Assembly (NCBI RefSeq): GCF_014650555.1
Contig: NZ_BMVE01000002.1
Location: forward strand, 496,001 to 560,000
Length of the DNA: 64,000 nt
Direction: 5' to 3'
Source: Streptomyces goshikiensis
GTDB taxonomy: Bacteria > Actinomycetota > Actinomycetes > Streptomycetales > Streptomycetaceae
Below are positions 53,300 through 61,053 of this stretch, piece after piece. Numbering within the stretch: the first letter of the stretch is position 1; every line of letters starts with the position of its first letter. The position numbers were made by a program, and so were the translations under genes. The notes beneath the pieces are model-generated. The model saw nothing but the letters and a program-made list of their open reading frames with translations, searched no databases and was not told the DNA's origin.

Positions 53300-55347
53300 G
53301 CGGGGACCTCCAGAGGGTCGAGCTTGTTCGCTTTCCGGATCTCGTCGACGATACGGCCGATGATCTCCGTGATACCGAAGTCCTTGGGTGTGAAGACGGC
53401 CGCGACTCCGGCCGCCTTGAGCGCGATGGCGTCGGCATTCGGAATGATGCCGCCGAGGACGACGGGTATGTCACCCGCCCCCGCCGCGCGGAGGCGTTCC
53501 AGTACGTCCGGGACGAGCGCGCTGTGCGACCCGGACAGGATGGACAGTCCCACGCAGTGGACGTCCTCGGCCAGCGCCGCCGTCGAGATCTCCTCGGGCG
53601 TCAGCCGGATGCCCTGGTAGACCACCTCGAAACCGGCGTCACGGGCCCGCACGGCGATCTGTTCGGCGCCGTTGGAGTGCCCGTCCAGGCCGGGCTTGCC
53701 GACCAGCAGCCGCAGCCGCCCGGAGCCGAGGTCCTCGGCGGTACGGGAGACCTTCGCGCGGACCAGGGCCATCGGAGTGCCCTCCTCGGCGGTGACGGCC
53801 ACCGGGGCGGAGGAGACCCCGGTCGGGGCCCGGAACTCGCCGAACACCTCGCGCAGGGCGTTGGCCCACTCGCCGGTCGTGACACCGGCGCGGGCGCACT
53901 CCAGGGTGGCCTCCATCAGGTTCTCGGTCCCGGCGGCGGCCTCCTTCAGCCGGTCCAGGGCCTGCATCACGGTCGGGAAGACGAACGGGTCGCCGTTCCC
54001 CTGCCGCTCCGAGGACTCCTGCCGCTCGGTCCGCCAGCGCAGGATCCGCTCCACGGTCAGCGCCTCGGTGGCCGGGTCGACCGTCATGATGGCGCCGTCC
54101 AGGTCGGCCGTCAGCGGGTTCTCCTCGGTCTGCTCGAAGCAGTTGACGCCGACGATCTTGTCCTGGCCGGCCTCGATCCGGGCGCGCCGCTCGGCGTGCG
54201 AGGCGACCAGCTCGCCCTTCAGGTACCCGGACTCGACGGCGGCCATCGCGCCGCCCATCTCCTGGATCCGGTCGATCTCGGCCAGGCAGTCGGCGACCAG
54301 GGAGTCGACTTTGGCCTCGATGACGTGGGATCCGGCGAAGATGTCCTCGTACTCCAGCAGGTCGCTCTCGTGCGCCAGGACCTGCTGGATGCGCAGCGAC
54401 CACTGCTGGTCCCAGGGCCGGGGCAGGCCCAGCGCCTCGTTCCAGGCCGGCAGCTGCACGGCGCGGGCGCGGGCGTCCTTGGAGAGGGTGACCGCCAGCA
54501 TCTCCAGGACGATGCGCTGGACGTTGTTCTCCGGCTGCGCCTCGGTCAGGCCGAGCGAGTTGACCTGGACGCCGTACCGGAAGCGGCGCTGCTTGTCGTT
54601 CTCGATGCCGTAGCGCTCGCGGGTGACCTTGTCCCAGATGCGGCCGAAGGCGCGCATCTTGCACATCTCCTCGATGAAGCGGACGCCCGCGTTCACGAAG
54701 AACGAGATACGGGCGACCACTTCGCCGAAGCGCTCCTCGGGGACCTGCCCCGAGTCGCGCACGGAGTCGAGCACGGCGATCGCGGTCGACATCGCGTACG
54801 AGATCTCCTGGACCGGGGTGGCCCCGGCCTCCTGGAGGTGGTACGAGCAGATGTTGATCGGGTTCCACTTGGGGATGTGGTTGACCGTGTACGCGATCAT
54901 GTCCGTCGTCAGGCGGAGCGAGGGCCCGGGCGGGAAGACGTGCGTCCCGCGCGAGAGGTACTCCTTGACGATGTCGTTCTGCGTGGTGCCCTGGAGCTGG
55001 GCGATGTCCGCGCCCTGCTCCTCGGCTGCCACCTGGTAGAGCGCCAGCAGCCACATGGCGGTGGCGTTGATCGTCATCGAGGTGTTCATCTGCTCCAGGG
55101 GGATGTCCTGGAACAGCCGCCGCATGTCGCCCAGATGGGAGACCGGGACCCCGACCCGGCCGACCTCGCCGCGGGCGAGGATGTGGTCGGGGTCGTAGCC
55201 GGTCTGCGTCGGCAGGTCGAACGCGACCGACAGGCCGGTCTGGCCCTTGGAGAGGTTGCGGCGGTACAGCTCGTTGGACGCCTCGGCCGTGGAGTGGCCG
55301 GCGTACGTCCGCATGAGCCACGGACGGTCTTTCTGGCGCTCTGTCAT
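53296..55347 (-). CDS. meaA: Ethylmalonyl-CoA mutase (MeaA)
   Basis: The 683-residue protein fuses a methylmalonyl-CoA mutase-type barrel (MRTYAGHSTAEASNELYRRN, LPTQTGYDPDHILARGEVG) to a C-terminal B12 domain (from about residue 545) with the DxHxxG motif in GKPGLDGHSNGAEQ and VLGGIIPNADAIALK. It rearranges ethylmalonyl-CoA to methylsuccinyl-CoA using adenosylcobalamin. It sits 31 bases after ccr, whose reduced product it uses, and overlaps mcl. Confidence 0.94.
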   Translation of the reverse strand: MTERQKDRPWLMRTYAGHSTAEASNELYRRNLSKGQTGLSVAFDLPTQTGYDPDHILARGEVGRVGVPVSHLGDMRRLFQDIPLEQMNTSMTINATAMWLLALYQVAAEEQGADIAQLQGTTQNDIVKEYLSRGTHVFPPGPSLRLTTDMIAYTVNHIPKWNPINICSYHLQEAGATPVQEISYAMSTAIAVLDSVRDSGQVPEERFGEVVARISFFVNAGVRFIEEMCKMRAFGRIWDKVTRERYGIENDKQRRFRYGVQVNSLGLTEAQPENNVQRIVLEMLAVTLSKDARARAVQLPAWNEALGLPRPWDQQWSLRIQQVLAHESDLLEYEDIFAGSHVIEAKVDSLVADCLAEIDRIQEMGGAMAAVESGYLKGELVASHAERRARIEAGQDKIVGVNCFEQTEENPLTADLDGAIMTVDPATEALTVERILRWRTERQESSERQGNGDPFVFPTVMQALDRLKEAAAGTENLMEATLECARAGVTTGEWANALREVFGEFRAPTGVSSAPVAVTAEEGTPMALVRAKVSRTAEDLGSGRLRLLVGKPGLDGHSNGAEQIAVRARDAGFEVVYQGIRLTPEEISTAALAEDVHCVGLSILSGSHSALVPDVLERLRAAGAGDIPVVLGGIIPNADAIALKAAGVAAVFTPKDFGITEIIGRIVDEIRKANKLDPLEVPA

Positions 55348-55378
55348 CTCAGGCTGTCCCTTTGGCCCTTGAACGATC

Positions 55379-56716
55379 TCAGACGTTGCGGAAGCGGTTG
55401 ATCGCGTCGAGGTGCGTCGCGCGCATCTCGTGGTCGCGCACGCCCAGGCCCTCCTCGGGCGCCAGCGCCAGGACGCCGACCTTGCCCTGGTGGAGGTTGC
55501 GGTGGACGTCGTACGCGGCCTGGCCGGTCTCCTCCAGGGAGTAGACCTTCGAGAGGGTGGGGTGGATCTTGCCCTTGGCGATCAGGCGGTTGGCCTCCCA
55601 GGCCTCGCGGTAGTTCGCGAAGTGCGAGCCGATGATGCGCTTGAGCGACATCCACAGGTAGCGGTTGTCGTACTCGTGCATGTAGCCCGAGGTCGAGGCG
55701 CAGGTGGTGATGGTGCCGCCCTTGCGGGTGACGTAGACGCTCGCGCCGAAGGTCTCGCGGCCGGGGTGCTCGAAGACGATGTCGATGTCCTCGCCGCCGG
55801 TCAGCTCGCGGATGCGCTTGCCGAAGCGCTTCCACTCCTTGGGGTCCTGGGTGTGCTCGTCCTTCCAGAACTTGTAGCCCTCGGCGTTGCGGTCGATGAT
55901 CGACGTCGCGCCCATCGAGCGGCAGATGTCCGCCTTCTGCTCACTGGAGACGACGCAGATCGGGTTGGCGCCGCCGGCCAGGGCGAACTGGGTGGCGTAG
56001 GAGCCGAGGCCGCCGCTGGCGCCCCAGATCAGGACGTTGTCGCCCTGCTTCATGCCGGCGCCGTTGCGGGAGACCAGCTGGCGGTAGGCGGTGGAGTTGA
56101 CCAGGCCGGGGGAGGCGGCCTCCTCCCAGCTGAGGTGGTCGGGCTTGGGCATCAGCTGGTTCGACTTGACGAGGGCGATCTCCGCCAGGCCGCCGAAGTT
56201 GGTCTCGAAGCCCCAGATGCGCTGCTCGGGGTCGAGCATCGTGTCGTTGTGGCCGTCGGAGGACTCCAGCTCGACCGAGAGGCAGTGGGCGACGACCTCG
56301 TCGCCCGGCTTCCAGGAGTTGACGCCGGGGCCGGTGCGCAGCACGACGCCCGCGAGGTCGGAGCCGATGACGTGGTACGGGAGGTCGTGGCGCTTGCTGA
56401 GGTCGCTCAGCTTGCCGTAACGCTCCAGGAAGCTGAAGGTCGACACCGGCTCGAAGATCGAGGTCCAGACCGAGTTGTAGTTGACCGAGGAGGCCATGAC
56501 GGCCACCAGGGCCTCGCCCGGGCCGAGTTCGGGAACCGGGACCTGGTCGAGGTGCAGGGACTTGCGGGGGTCCTTCTCGCGGGTGGTGAGCCCCGCGAAC
56601 ATCTCCGCCTCGTCCTTGTGCACGGTGATCGCGCGGTAGGAGTCGGGGAGCGGCAGGGCCGCGAAGTCGTCGGTGGTGGCGGCCTGCGACTGGATCGCGT
56701 CCAGGATGTCCTTCAC
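55379..56716 (-). CDS. ccr: Crotonyl-CoA carboxylase/reductase
   Basis: The GTG start at 56716, with GGAGG upstream on the coding strand, gives 445 residues, the usual length. It is a medium-chain dehydrogenase/reductase: VNYNSVWTSIFEPVSTFSFL, SDLAGVVLRTG, GETFGA-type turn in HPGRETFGASV, and the NADP loop WGASGGLGSYATQFA. It reduces crotonyl-CoA while adding CO2 to form ethylmalonyl-CoA, both the first committed step of the pathway and a polyketide extender source. A promoter with twin operator-like palindromes lies 213-254 bases upstream. Confidence 0.95.
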   Translation of the reverse strand: MKDILDAIQSQAATTDDFAALPLPDSYRAITVHKDEAEMFAGLTTREKDPRKSLHLDQVPVPELGPGEALVAVMASSVNYNSVWTSIFEPVSTFSFLERYGKLSDLSKRHDLPYHVIGSDLAGVVLRTGPGVNSWKPGDEVVAHCLSVELESSDGHNDTMLDPEQRIWGFETNFGGLAEIALVKSNQLMPKPDHLSWEEAASPGLVNSTAYRQLVSRNGAGMKQGDNVLIWGASGGLGSYATQFALAGGANPICVVSSEQKADICRSMGATSIIDRNAEGYKFWKDEHTQDPKEWKRFGKRIRELTGGEDIDIVFEHPGRETFGASVYVTRKGGTITTCASTSGYMHEYDNRYLWMSLKRIIGSHFANYREAWEANRLIAKGKIHPTLSKVYSLEETGQAAYDVHRNLHQGKVGVLALAPEEGLGVRDHEMRATHLDAINRFRNV

Positions 56717-56928
56717 GGTGTGCCTCCGGCGAGCGCTGAGGGTGCGCTGAGGGATACGCGAGTGCGTTCGGATCTGGTGTGTGGTGCTGCGAGGTGCCGT
56801 CGGATCGGCGGAGCGTGGAGCGGGCGACGCCTGTGATGGGGCGCGTGCCCAGGCCTGGTGACGCAGGCATCCGGGGCGCGTCCCACCGCCGGGTGGGGCG
56901 GGGGTCGCGGGGACGTCCGGACACATTC

Positions 56929-56970
56929 AACGTATGGCACCCCGTGTCACTCAGCAAGGCACCGCGTGCC
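56929..56970 (-). promoter_or_regulatory. ccr promoter overlapped by two GGCAC-N3-GTGCC palindromes
   Basis: On the minus strand TTGCTG (56957-56952) and TACGTT (56934-56929) are a plausible -35/-10 pair with a 17-base spacer. GGCACcgcGTGCC (56958-56970) ends exactly at the -35 and GGCACcccGTGTC (56936-56948) fills the spacer; the two are 22 bases apart, two helical turns on the same face. This would place the RNA start about 205 bases before ccr. The nearby TetR regulator is the obvious candidate to bind. The rest of the 56717-57104 gap shows no gene. Confidence 0.6.
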
Positions 56971-57055
56971 AAAACTTTCTCTCATTTGCCGATTGACCTG
57001 CGCAGATGAGCGATGATCGATCAGAGTTACCGATGAGTAGGGGCAAGTCGGACAA

Positions 57056-57091
57056 ACGAAAGCGGCCGCCCCCGACACGGGAGCGGCCGCT
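57056..57091 (-). terminator. Terminator after the TetR regulator gene
   Basis: AGCGGCCGC (57061-57069) pairs with GCGGCCGCT (57083-57091), and the stem extends by three more C-G pairs around a short loop. Read on the minus strand, the hairpin is followed by TTTCGTTTGT, a good U-tract. It begins 14 bases after the TetR stop. Confidence 0.8.
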
Positions 57092-57104
57092 GTGATGTGC
57101 GTGA

Positions 57105-57926
57105 CTACTGCTTGTTCCTGAGTGCTTCCTCGATGGTCCGCATGACCTCGTCCAGCGGGGCGTCCGTACGGGCCACCGCCACCAGTACCTCGCCCTGCGT
57201 ACGGACCTCCGCCGGCGCGGCCGGGGCCGCCGCCGCGTTCTGCGTGCGGCCCGCGCCGATGCCCGAGCCGAAGGTCTTGCGCACGATCGAGAAGGCGTGG
57301 TCCAGCTCCGCCTCCACGTCCCCCTGGCCGCCCGCCCGCAGCCAGCGCCGCAGCACGTGGTTGTGGGCCGTGACGACGGCGGAGGCGGCCACCTCGGCCA
57401 GCAGCGGATCGTCGTTGCCGTCGTGGTGGTCCTGCTCGTCGAAGTGGGCCAGCAGGTAGCGGGTGAACAGCCGCTCGTACCGGGCCACCGAGGCGATCTC
57501 CCGCTCCCGCAGCGCCGGCACCTCGCGGGTGAGCCGGTAGCGCTCCACCGACACCGCCGGCGAGGCGGCGTACATCTTCATGACTTCCTTGATCCCGCGG
57601 CACACCGTGTCGAGCGGGTGCTCGTGCGCCGGGGCCACGTCCAGCACCGCCTCGGCGCGGGTCAGGGTGTCGTCGTGATCGGGGAAGATCGCCTCTTCCT
57701 TGGAGCGGAAGTGCCGGAAGAAGGTCCGGCGGGCGACCCCGGCGGTCGCGGCGATCTCGTCGACCGTCGTCGCCTCGTACCCCTTGGTCGCGAACAGCTC
57801 CATCGCGGCCGCGGCGAGCTCGCGGCGCATCTTGAGCCGCTGTGCGGCCGCCTTGGTGCCGGCCGGGCTCTCCTGGGAGTCGGAAGCCGTGGTGGCGCGG
57901 GGCGAGGACTTGGCGGGCTGGGACAT
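57105..57926 (-). CDS. TetR-family transcriptional regulator of the ethylmalonyl-CoA cluster
   Basis: The 273-residue protein has a polar N-terminal tail, then a TetR helix-turn-helix: AMELFATKGYEATTVDEIAA and TAGVARRTFFRHFRSKEEAI. The ligand-binding part is helical, and the C-terminus has an unusual Ala-rich tail (TQNAAAAPAAPAEVRTQGEV). Start at ATG 57926; ATG 57944 is also possible and neither has a clear ribosome binding site. It lies between ccr and the hydroxyacyl-CoA dehydrogenase gene, all on one strand, and most likely senses an acyl-CoA and represses ccr or itself. Confidence 0.9.
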   Translation of the reverse strand: MSQPAKSSPRATTASDSQESPAGTKAAAQRLKMRRELAAAAMELFATKGYEATTVDEIAATAGVARRTFFRHFRSKEEAIFPDHDDTLTRAEAVLDVAPAHEHPLDTVCRGIKEVMKMYAASPAVSVERYRLTREVPALREREIASVARYERLFTRYLLAHFDEQDHHDGNDDPLLAEVAASAVVTAHNHVLRRWLRAGGQGDVEAELDHAFSIVRKTFGSGIGAGRTQNAAAAPAAPAEVRTQGEVLVAVARTDAPLDEVMRTIEEALRNKQ

Positions 57927-58002
57927 AGAGCGAAAGTACTTCATTCGCGCCGGGGAGCGCGCCTGAGGGGGGCGGGACAGGGGTGGATGCGGGGGAGGGC
58001 CG

Positions 58003-58020
58003 GCACTGGGCACACAGTGC
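58003..58020. promoter_or_regulatory. Inverted repeat upstream of the TetR gene
   Basis: GCACTG (58003-58008) and CAGTGC (58015-58020) form an inverted repeat with a six-base spacer, 77 bases upstream of the TetR start codon and within the gap after the dehydrogenase gene. It could be an autoregulatory operator. Its sequence differs from the GGCAC palindromes at ccr, so a common binder is not proven. Confidence 0.4.
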
Positions 58021-58113
58021 TCGTCGGGAGGGCCCGTCCGCCGTGAGGGTCCGGCGGACCCGAGCAGCCCTCCCCACGCATCCGGCTCGGTCGCCTCTGG
58101 GGCGGGACGCGGC

Positions 58114-59910
58114 TTACCGGCGGGCGTACTCACGGAATCCGCGGCCGGTCTTCCGGCCCAGGCAGCCCGCCGCCACCAGGTGCTCCAGCAGCGCCGACGG
58201 GGCCAGGCCCGGGTCGCGGAACTCCTGGTGCAGGACCTTCTCGATGGCCAGCGACACGTCCAGGCCGACCACGTCGAGGAGCTCGAAGGGACCCATCGGG
58301 TAGCCGCCGCCCAGCTTCATCGCGGCGTCGATCTCGTCGATCCCCGCGTAGTGCTGCTCGACCATCTTGATCGCGTTGTTCAGGTACGGGAACAGCAGCG
58401 CGTTCACGATGAAGCCCGCCCGGTCCCCGCAGTCCACCGGGTGCTTGCGCACCTTCACACAGACCTCGCGGACCGTGGCGTGCACGTCGTCGGCCGTCAG
58501 GACCGTACGGACCACCTCGACCAGCTTCATGGCCGGCGCCGGGTTGAAGAAGTGCATGCCGATCACGTCGTGCGGCCGCGAGGTCGCCCGGGCGACGGCG
58601 ATCACCGGCAGCGAGGAGGTGGTCGTGGCCAGCACCGCGCCCGGCTTGCAGACCTTGTCCAGGCCCGCGAACAGCTCCTGCTTGACCGCCAGGTCCTCGG
58701 CGACGGCCTCCACGGCCAGGTCCACGTCGGCGAACGCGTCGAGCGAGCCCGCCGGGGTGATCAGACCGAGGGTGTGTGCCGCGGCCTCCTCGGTCAGCCG
58801 GCCCTTGGACACCGCACGGCCCAAGGACTTGCTGATCGCGGCCTTCGCGGCATCGGCCTTCTCCTGGCTGCGGGCAGCCAGCACGACCGGGTAACCGGCC
58901 TGCGCGAAGACCTGGGCGATACCGCTCGCCATCGTGCCGGAGCCGGCGACGCCGACCGAGGAGACCGGGCGGCTCGCGCCCAGCAGGGTCCCGTCCAGCG
59001 GGGTCTGGAGGTCGCGGACGACCACCGTGCTGCCCGGGGCCTCGTACGTGTAGAACCCGCGCCCGGACTTCTGCCCGGTCAGGCCGGCCTCGGCGAGGTG
59101 GCCGAGGATCGGGGCCGGGGCGTGCAGCCGGTCGCCGGAGGAGGCGTACATGGCCTCCAGGACGGTACGGGCCGTGTCCACGCCGATCAGGTCGAGCAGC
59201 GCGAGCGGGCCCATCGGCAGACCGCAGCCGAGCCGCATCGCCGCGTCGATGTCCTCGCGGGAGGCGTACTTCGACTCGTACATCGCGGCGGCCTGGTTCA
59301 GGTAGCCGAAGAGCAGGCCGTCGGCGACGAAACCGGGCCGGTCGCCGACCGCGACGGGCTCCTTGCCGAGCTCGCGGGCCAGCTCGGTGACCGCCTCGAC
59401 GGCCGGCGGCGCGGTCAGGACGCTGGAGACGACCTCGACCAGCTTCATCGCCGGGGCCGGGTTGAAGAAGTGCAGGCCCAGCACCCGCTCGGGGCGCTGC
59501 GACTCGGCGGCCATACGGGTCACCGAGAGGGCGTTGGTGCCGGTGGCCAGGATGGTGTCGGGCCGGACGATCGCGTCGAGTTCGCGGAACAGCCGCTGCT
59601 TGATCTCGTAGTTCTCCGGGACGACCTCGATCACGAGGTCGGCGTCGGCCGCGGCGCTCAGCTCGGTGAAGGTGCGGAAGCGGGCGAGCACGCCCTCCCG
59701 CTCCTGCTCGGTCAGGCGCTCCCTGGTGACGGAGCGGGCCGTGGCTGCCGCGAGGGCGGCGGTGGCGCGGCGGGTGGCGGTGTCGCTGATGTCGATGCCG
59801 ATGACCTCGCGGCCGGCTCGGGCGAGGACCTCGGCGATGCCGGTGCCCATCGTGCCGAGACCGACGACGGCGATGGTCTGGAGGGTGGACTGACTGGACG
59901 GACGGTCCAT
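58114..59910 (-). CDS. Double-length 3-hydroxyacyl-CoA dehydrogenase
   Basis: The 598-residue protein is a tandem duplication of a roughly 290-residue 3-hydroxyacyl-CoA dehydrogenase. Each half has its NAD-binding motif (VVGLGTMGTGIAEVLARAG near residue 16; VGVAGSGTMASGIAQVFAQ near 312) and its own HFFNPAPAMKLVEVV and FELLD/LALLD substrate region. It oxidises or forms 3-hydroxybutyryl-CoA, feeding crotonyl-CoA to the ccr pathway upstream of which it lies. ATG 59910 was chosen because the Rossmann fold starts soon after. Confidence 0.94.
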   Translation of the reverse strand: MDRPSSQSTLQTIAVVGLGTMGTGIAEVLARAGREVIGIDISDTATRRATAALAAATARSVTRERLTEQEREGVLARFRTFTELSAAADADLVIEVVPENYEIKQRLFRELDAIVRPDTILATGTNALSVTRMAAESQRPERVLGLHFFNPAPAMKLVEVVSSVLTAPPAVEAVTELARELGKEPVAVGDRPGFVADGLLFGYLNQAAAMYESKYASREDIDAAMRLGCGLPMGPLALLDLIGVDTARTVLEAMYASSGDRLHAPAPILGHLAEAGLTGQKSGRGFYTYEAPGSTVVVRDLQTPLDGTLLGASRPVSSVGVAGSGTMASGIAQVFAQAGYPVVLAARSQEKADAAKAAISKSLGRAVSKGRLTEEAAAHTLGLITPAGSLDAFADVDLAVEAVAEDLAVKQELFAGLDKVCKPGAVLATTTSSLPVIAVARATSRPHDVIGMHFFNPAPAMKLVEVVRTVLTADDVHATVREVCVKVRKHPVDCGDRAGFIVNALLFPYLNNAIKMVEQHYAGIDEIDAAMKLGGGYPMGPFELLDVVGLDVSLAIEKVLHQEFRDPGLAPSALLEHLVAAGCLGRKTGRGFREYARR

Positions 59911-60319
59911 CGCGGGACTCCAGTGAATGAGGGTGACGACTGAGGGAGGCGCGCGGCTGCACGGCGCGCGGCCTGAGATTCCGCACAAAATGCCCGAAAA
60001 AAGGGGGCGGAGAACGGCGGACCCTGTCCCGGGGATCGCGCCGAGCGCATGAAAGCGGTACCTGGACTACCGGTACCGAACCGAACCGACTGGTACGGGG
60101 TGGCTGCGTCACCAGGCCGGCCCCGTACGTGTTGAAGCGAGCGTAACCCGCGGGTAACTGGCGCGCCAGAGCGCGGAGATGTGACCTGTACCGCCCAAAT
60201 GTACCGATCATCGATCATCGATCAACGGCCGTCGGATCGGCAGATCGTCAACGGGGGCGCGCGTCACCCATCTCGGGGAATCCGGCGTGGCGCCCGCGCC
60301 GTCGCCCTAGGGTGGCCGC
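59911..60319. promoter_or_regulatory. Intergenic region between the dehydrogenase and HEAT-repeat genes
   Basis: No gene is visible in these 409 bases. It contains a directly repeated GGCGCGCGGC (59948 and 59963), a cluster of GGTACC-like elements with ACTACCGGTACC (about 60055-60100), a perfect palindrome CTGGCGCGCCAG (60158-60169) and tandem ATCATCG copies near 60208. A TAGGGT box at 60308-60313 serves the HEAT gene. The dehydrogenase promoter must also lie here. Confidence 0.5.
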
Positions 60320-60883
60320 GTGAACGACGTGCTGGAGCGCCTGCGGACCGAATCCGGGCAGTCGGCGGAGTACGAGGAACTGCTCACGGCGGACCCGGAC
60401 GCCCTGGCCGCCTCGCTGACCTCGGCCGGGCGGCCGCTGTGGGCCCGCGAACTGGCCGCGTACCGGCTGGGGCTGGCCGGGGACCGGCGGGCCTTCGAGC
60501 CGCTGGTGCTGCTGCTGAACCACCGGGACGCCCCGCGCTGCGCCGCCGCCGCGGCGGCCCTGGCCGTGCTCGACGACCCCCGCACCGCCCGCGCGGCGGC
60601 CGCCCTCGCGACGAACGGCCTGCGCACCGCCTACGCCCTGCACCCGGTCCGGCTGCTCAGCGCCCTGCGCGCCCCGGAGTCGGCGCCGGCCCTGATCGCC
60701 ACCCTGTCGCGGCTGCTGGTCCCGAACGATCCGTACTGGCGCGTCGCCCTGGCCTGCGTCGAGGGCCTCGGCGCCCTCGCCGACCCCCGCGCCCGCGAGG
60801 TCCTCGTCCGCGCCCAGTCCCACCCCCGGCTGGCGGTGGCGGCGACGGACGCCCTGCGCGGGCTGCCCCGGACTCAGGCCTGA
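60320..60883 (+). CDS. HEAT-repeat protein
   Basis: The 187-residue product is built of helical pairs typical of HEAT/armadillo repeats: ARELAAYRLGLAGDRRAFEPLVLLL, RCAAAAAALAVLDDPRTARAAAA (both seen in shorter stretches), and PYWRVALACVEGLGALADPR. It would serve as a protein-binding scaffold; no enzyme motif is visible. GTG 60320 has TAGGGT six bases upstream, a leaderless layout. Its end overlaps a decayed RidA fragment on the other strand by ten bases. Confidence 0.82.
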   Translation: MNDVLERLRTESGQSAEYEELLTADPDALAASLTSAGRPLWARELAAYRLGLAGDRRAFEPLVLLLNHRDAPRCAAAAAALAVLDDPRTARAAAALATNGLRTAYALHPVRLLSALRAPESAPALIATLSRLLVPNDPYWRVALACVEGLGALADPRAREVLVRAQSHPRLAVAATDALRGLPRTQA

Positions 60884-61048
60884 TCCCGCCCCGGCCGCGC
60901 CGGGACGATCGCGAAGGCCTGGGCCGGGAGGCGGCCGGCGGGGAGGGCGGCGTCGCCAGGTGCGCCACGTCCGTCACGAAGTACGTCAGCTTCACCACGT
61001 CGTCGAAGCCCGCCCCCGCCGCCGCGAGGCAGCGGCGCACCGCCCGGA
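60874..61048 (-). pseudogene. Remnant of a RidA/YjgF-family gene
   Basis: On the minus strand the stretch ADGLRAVRRCLAAAGAGFDD with VVKLTYFVTDVAHL is the characteristic middle of a RidA-family protein. After DVAHLA the frame is lost. A second frame, DAALPAGRLPAQAFAIVPAR to TGA at 60874-60876, resembles the RidA C-terminus (xVxAFAIVP). About 45 N-terminal and 30 central residues are missing and no start codon is present. It therefore looks like a gene reduced by deletions, squeezed between the HEAT-repeat gene and the aminopeptidase gene. Confidence 0.65.
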
Positions 61049-61053
61049 GTCCG

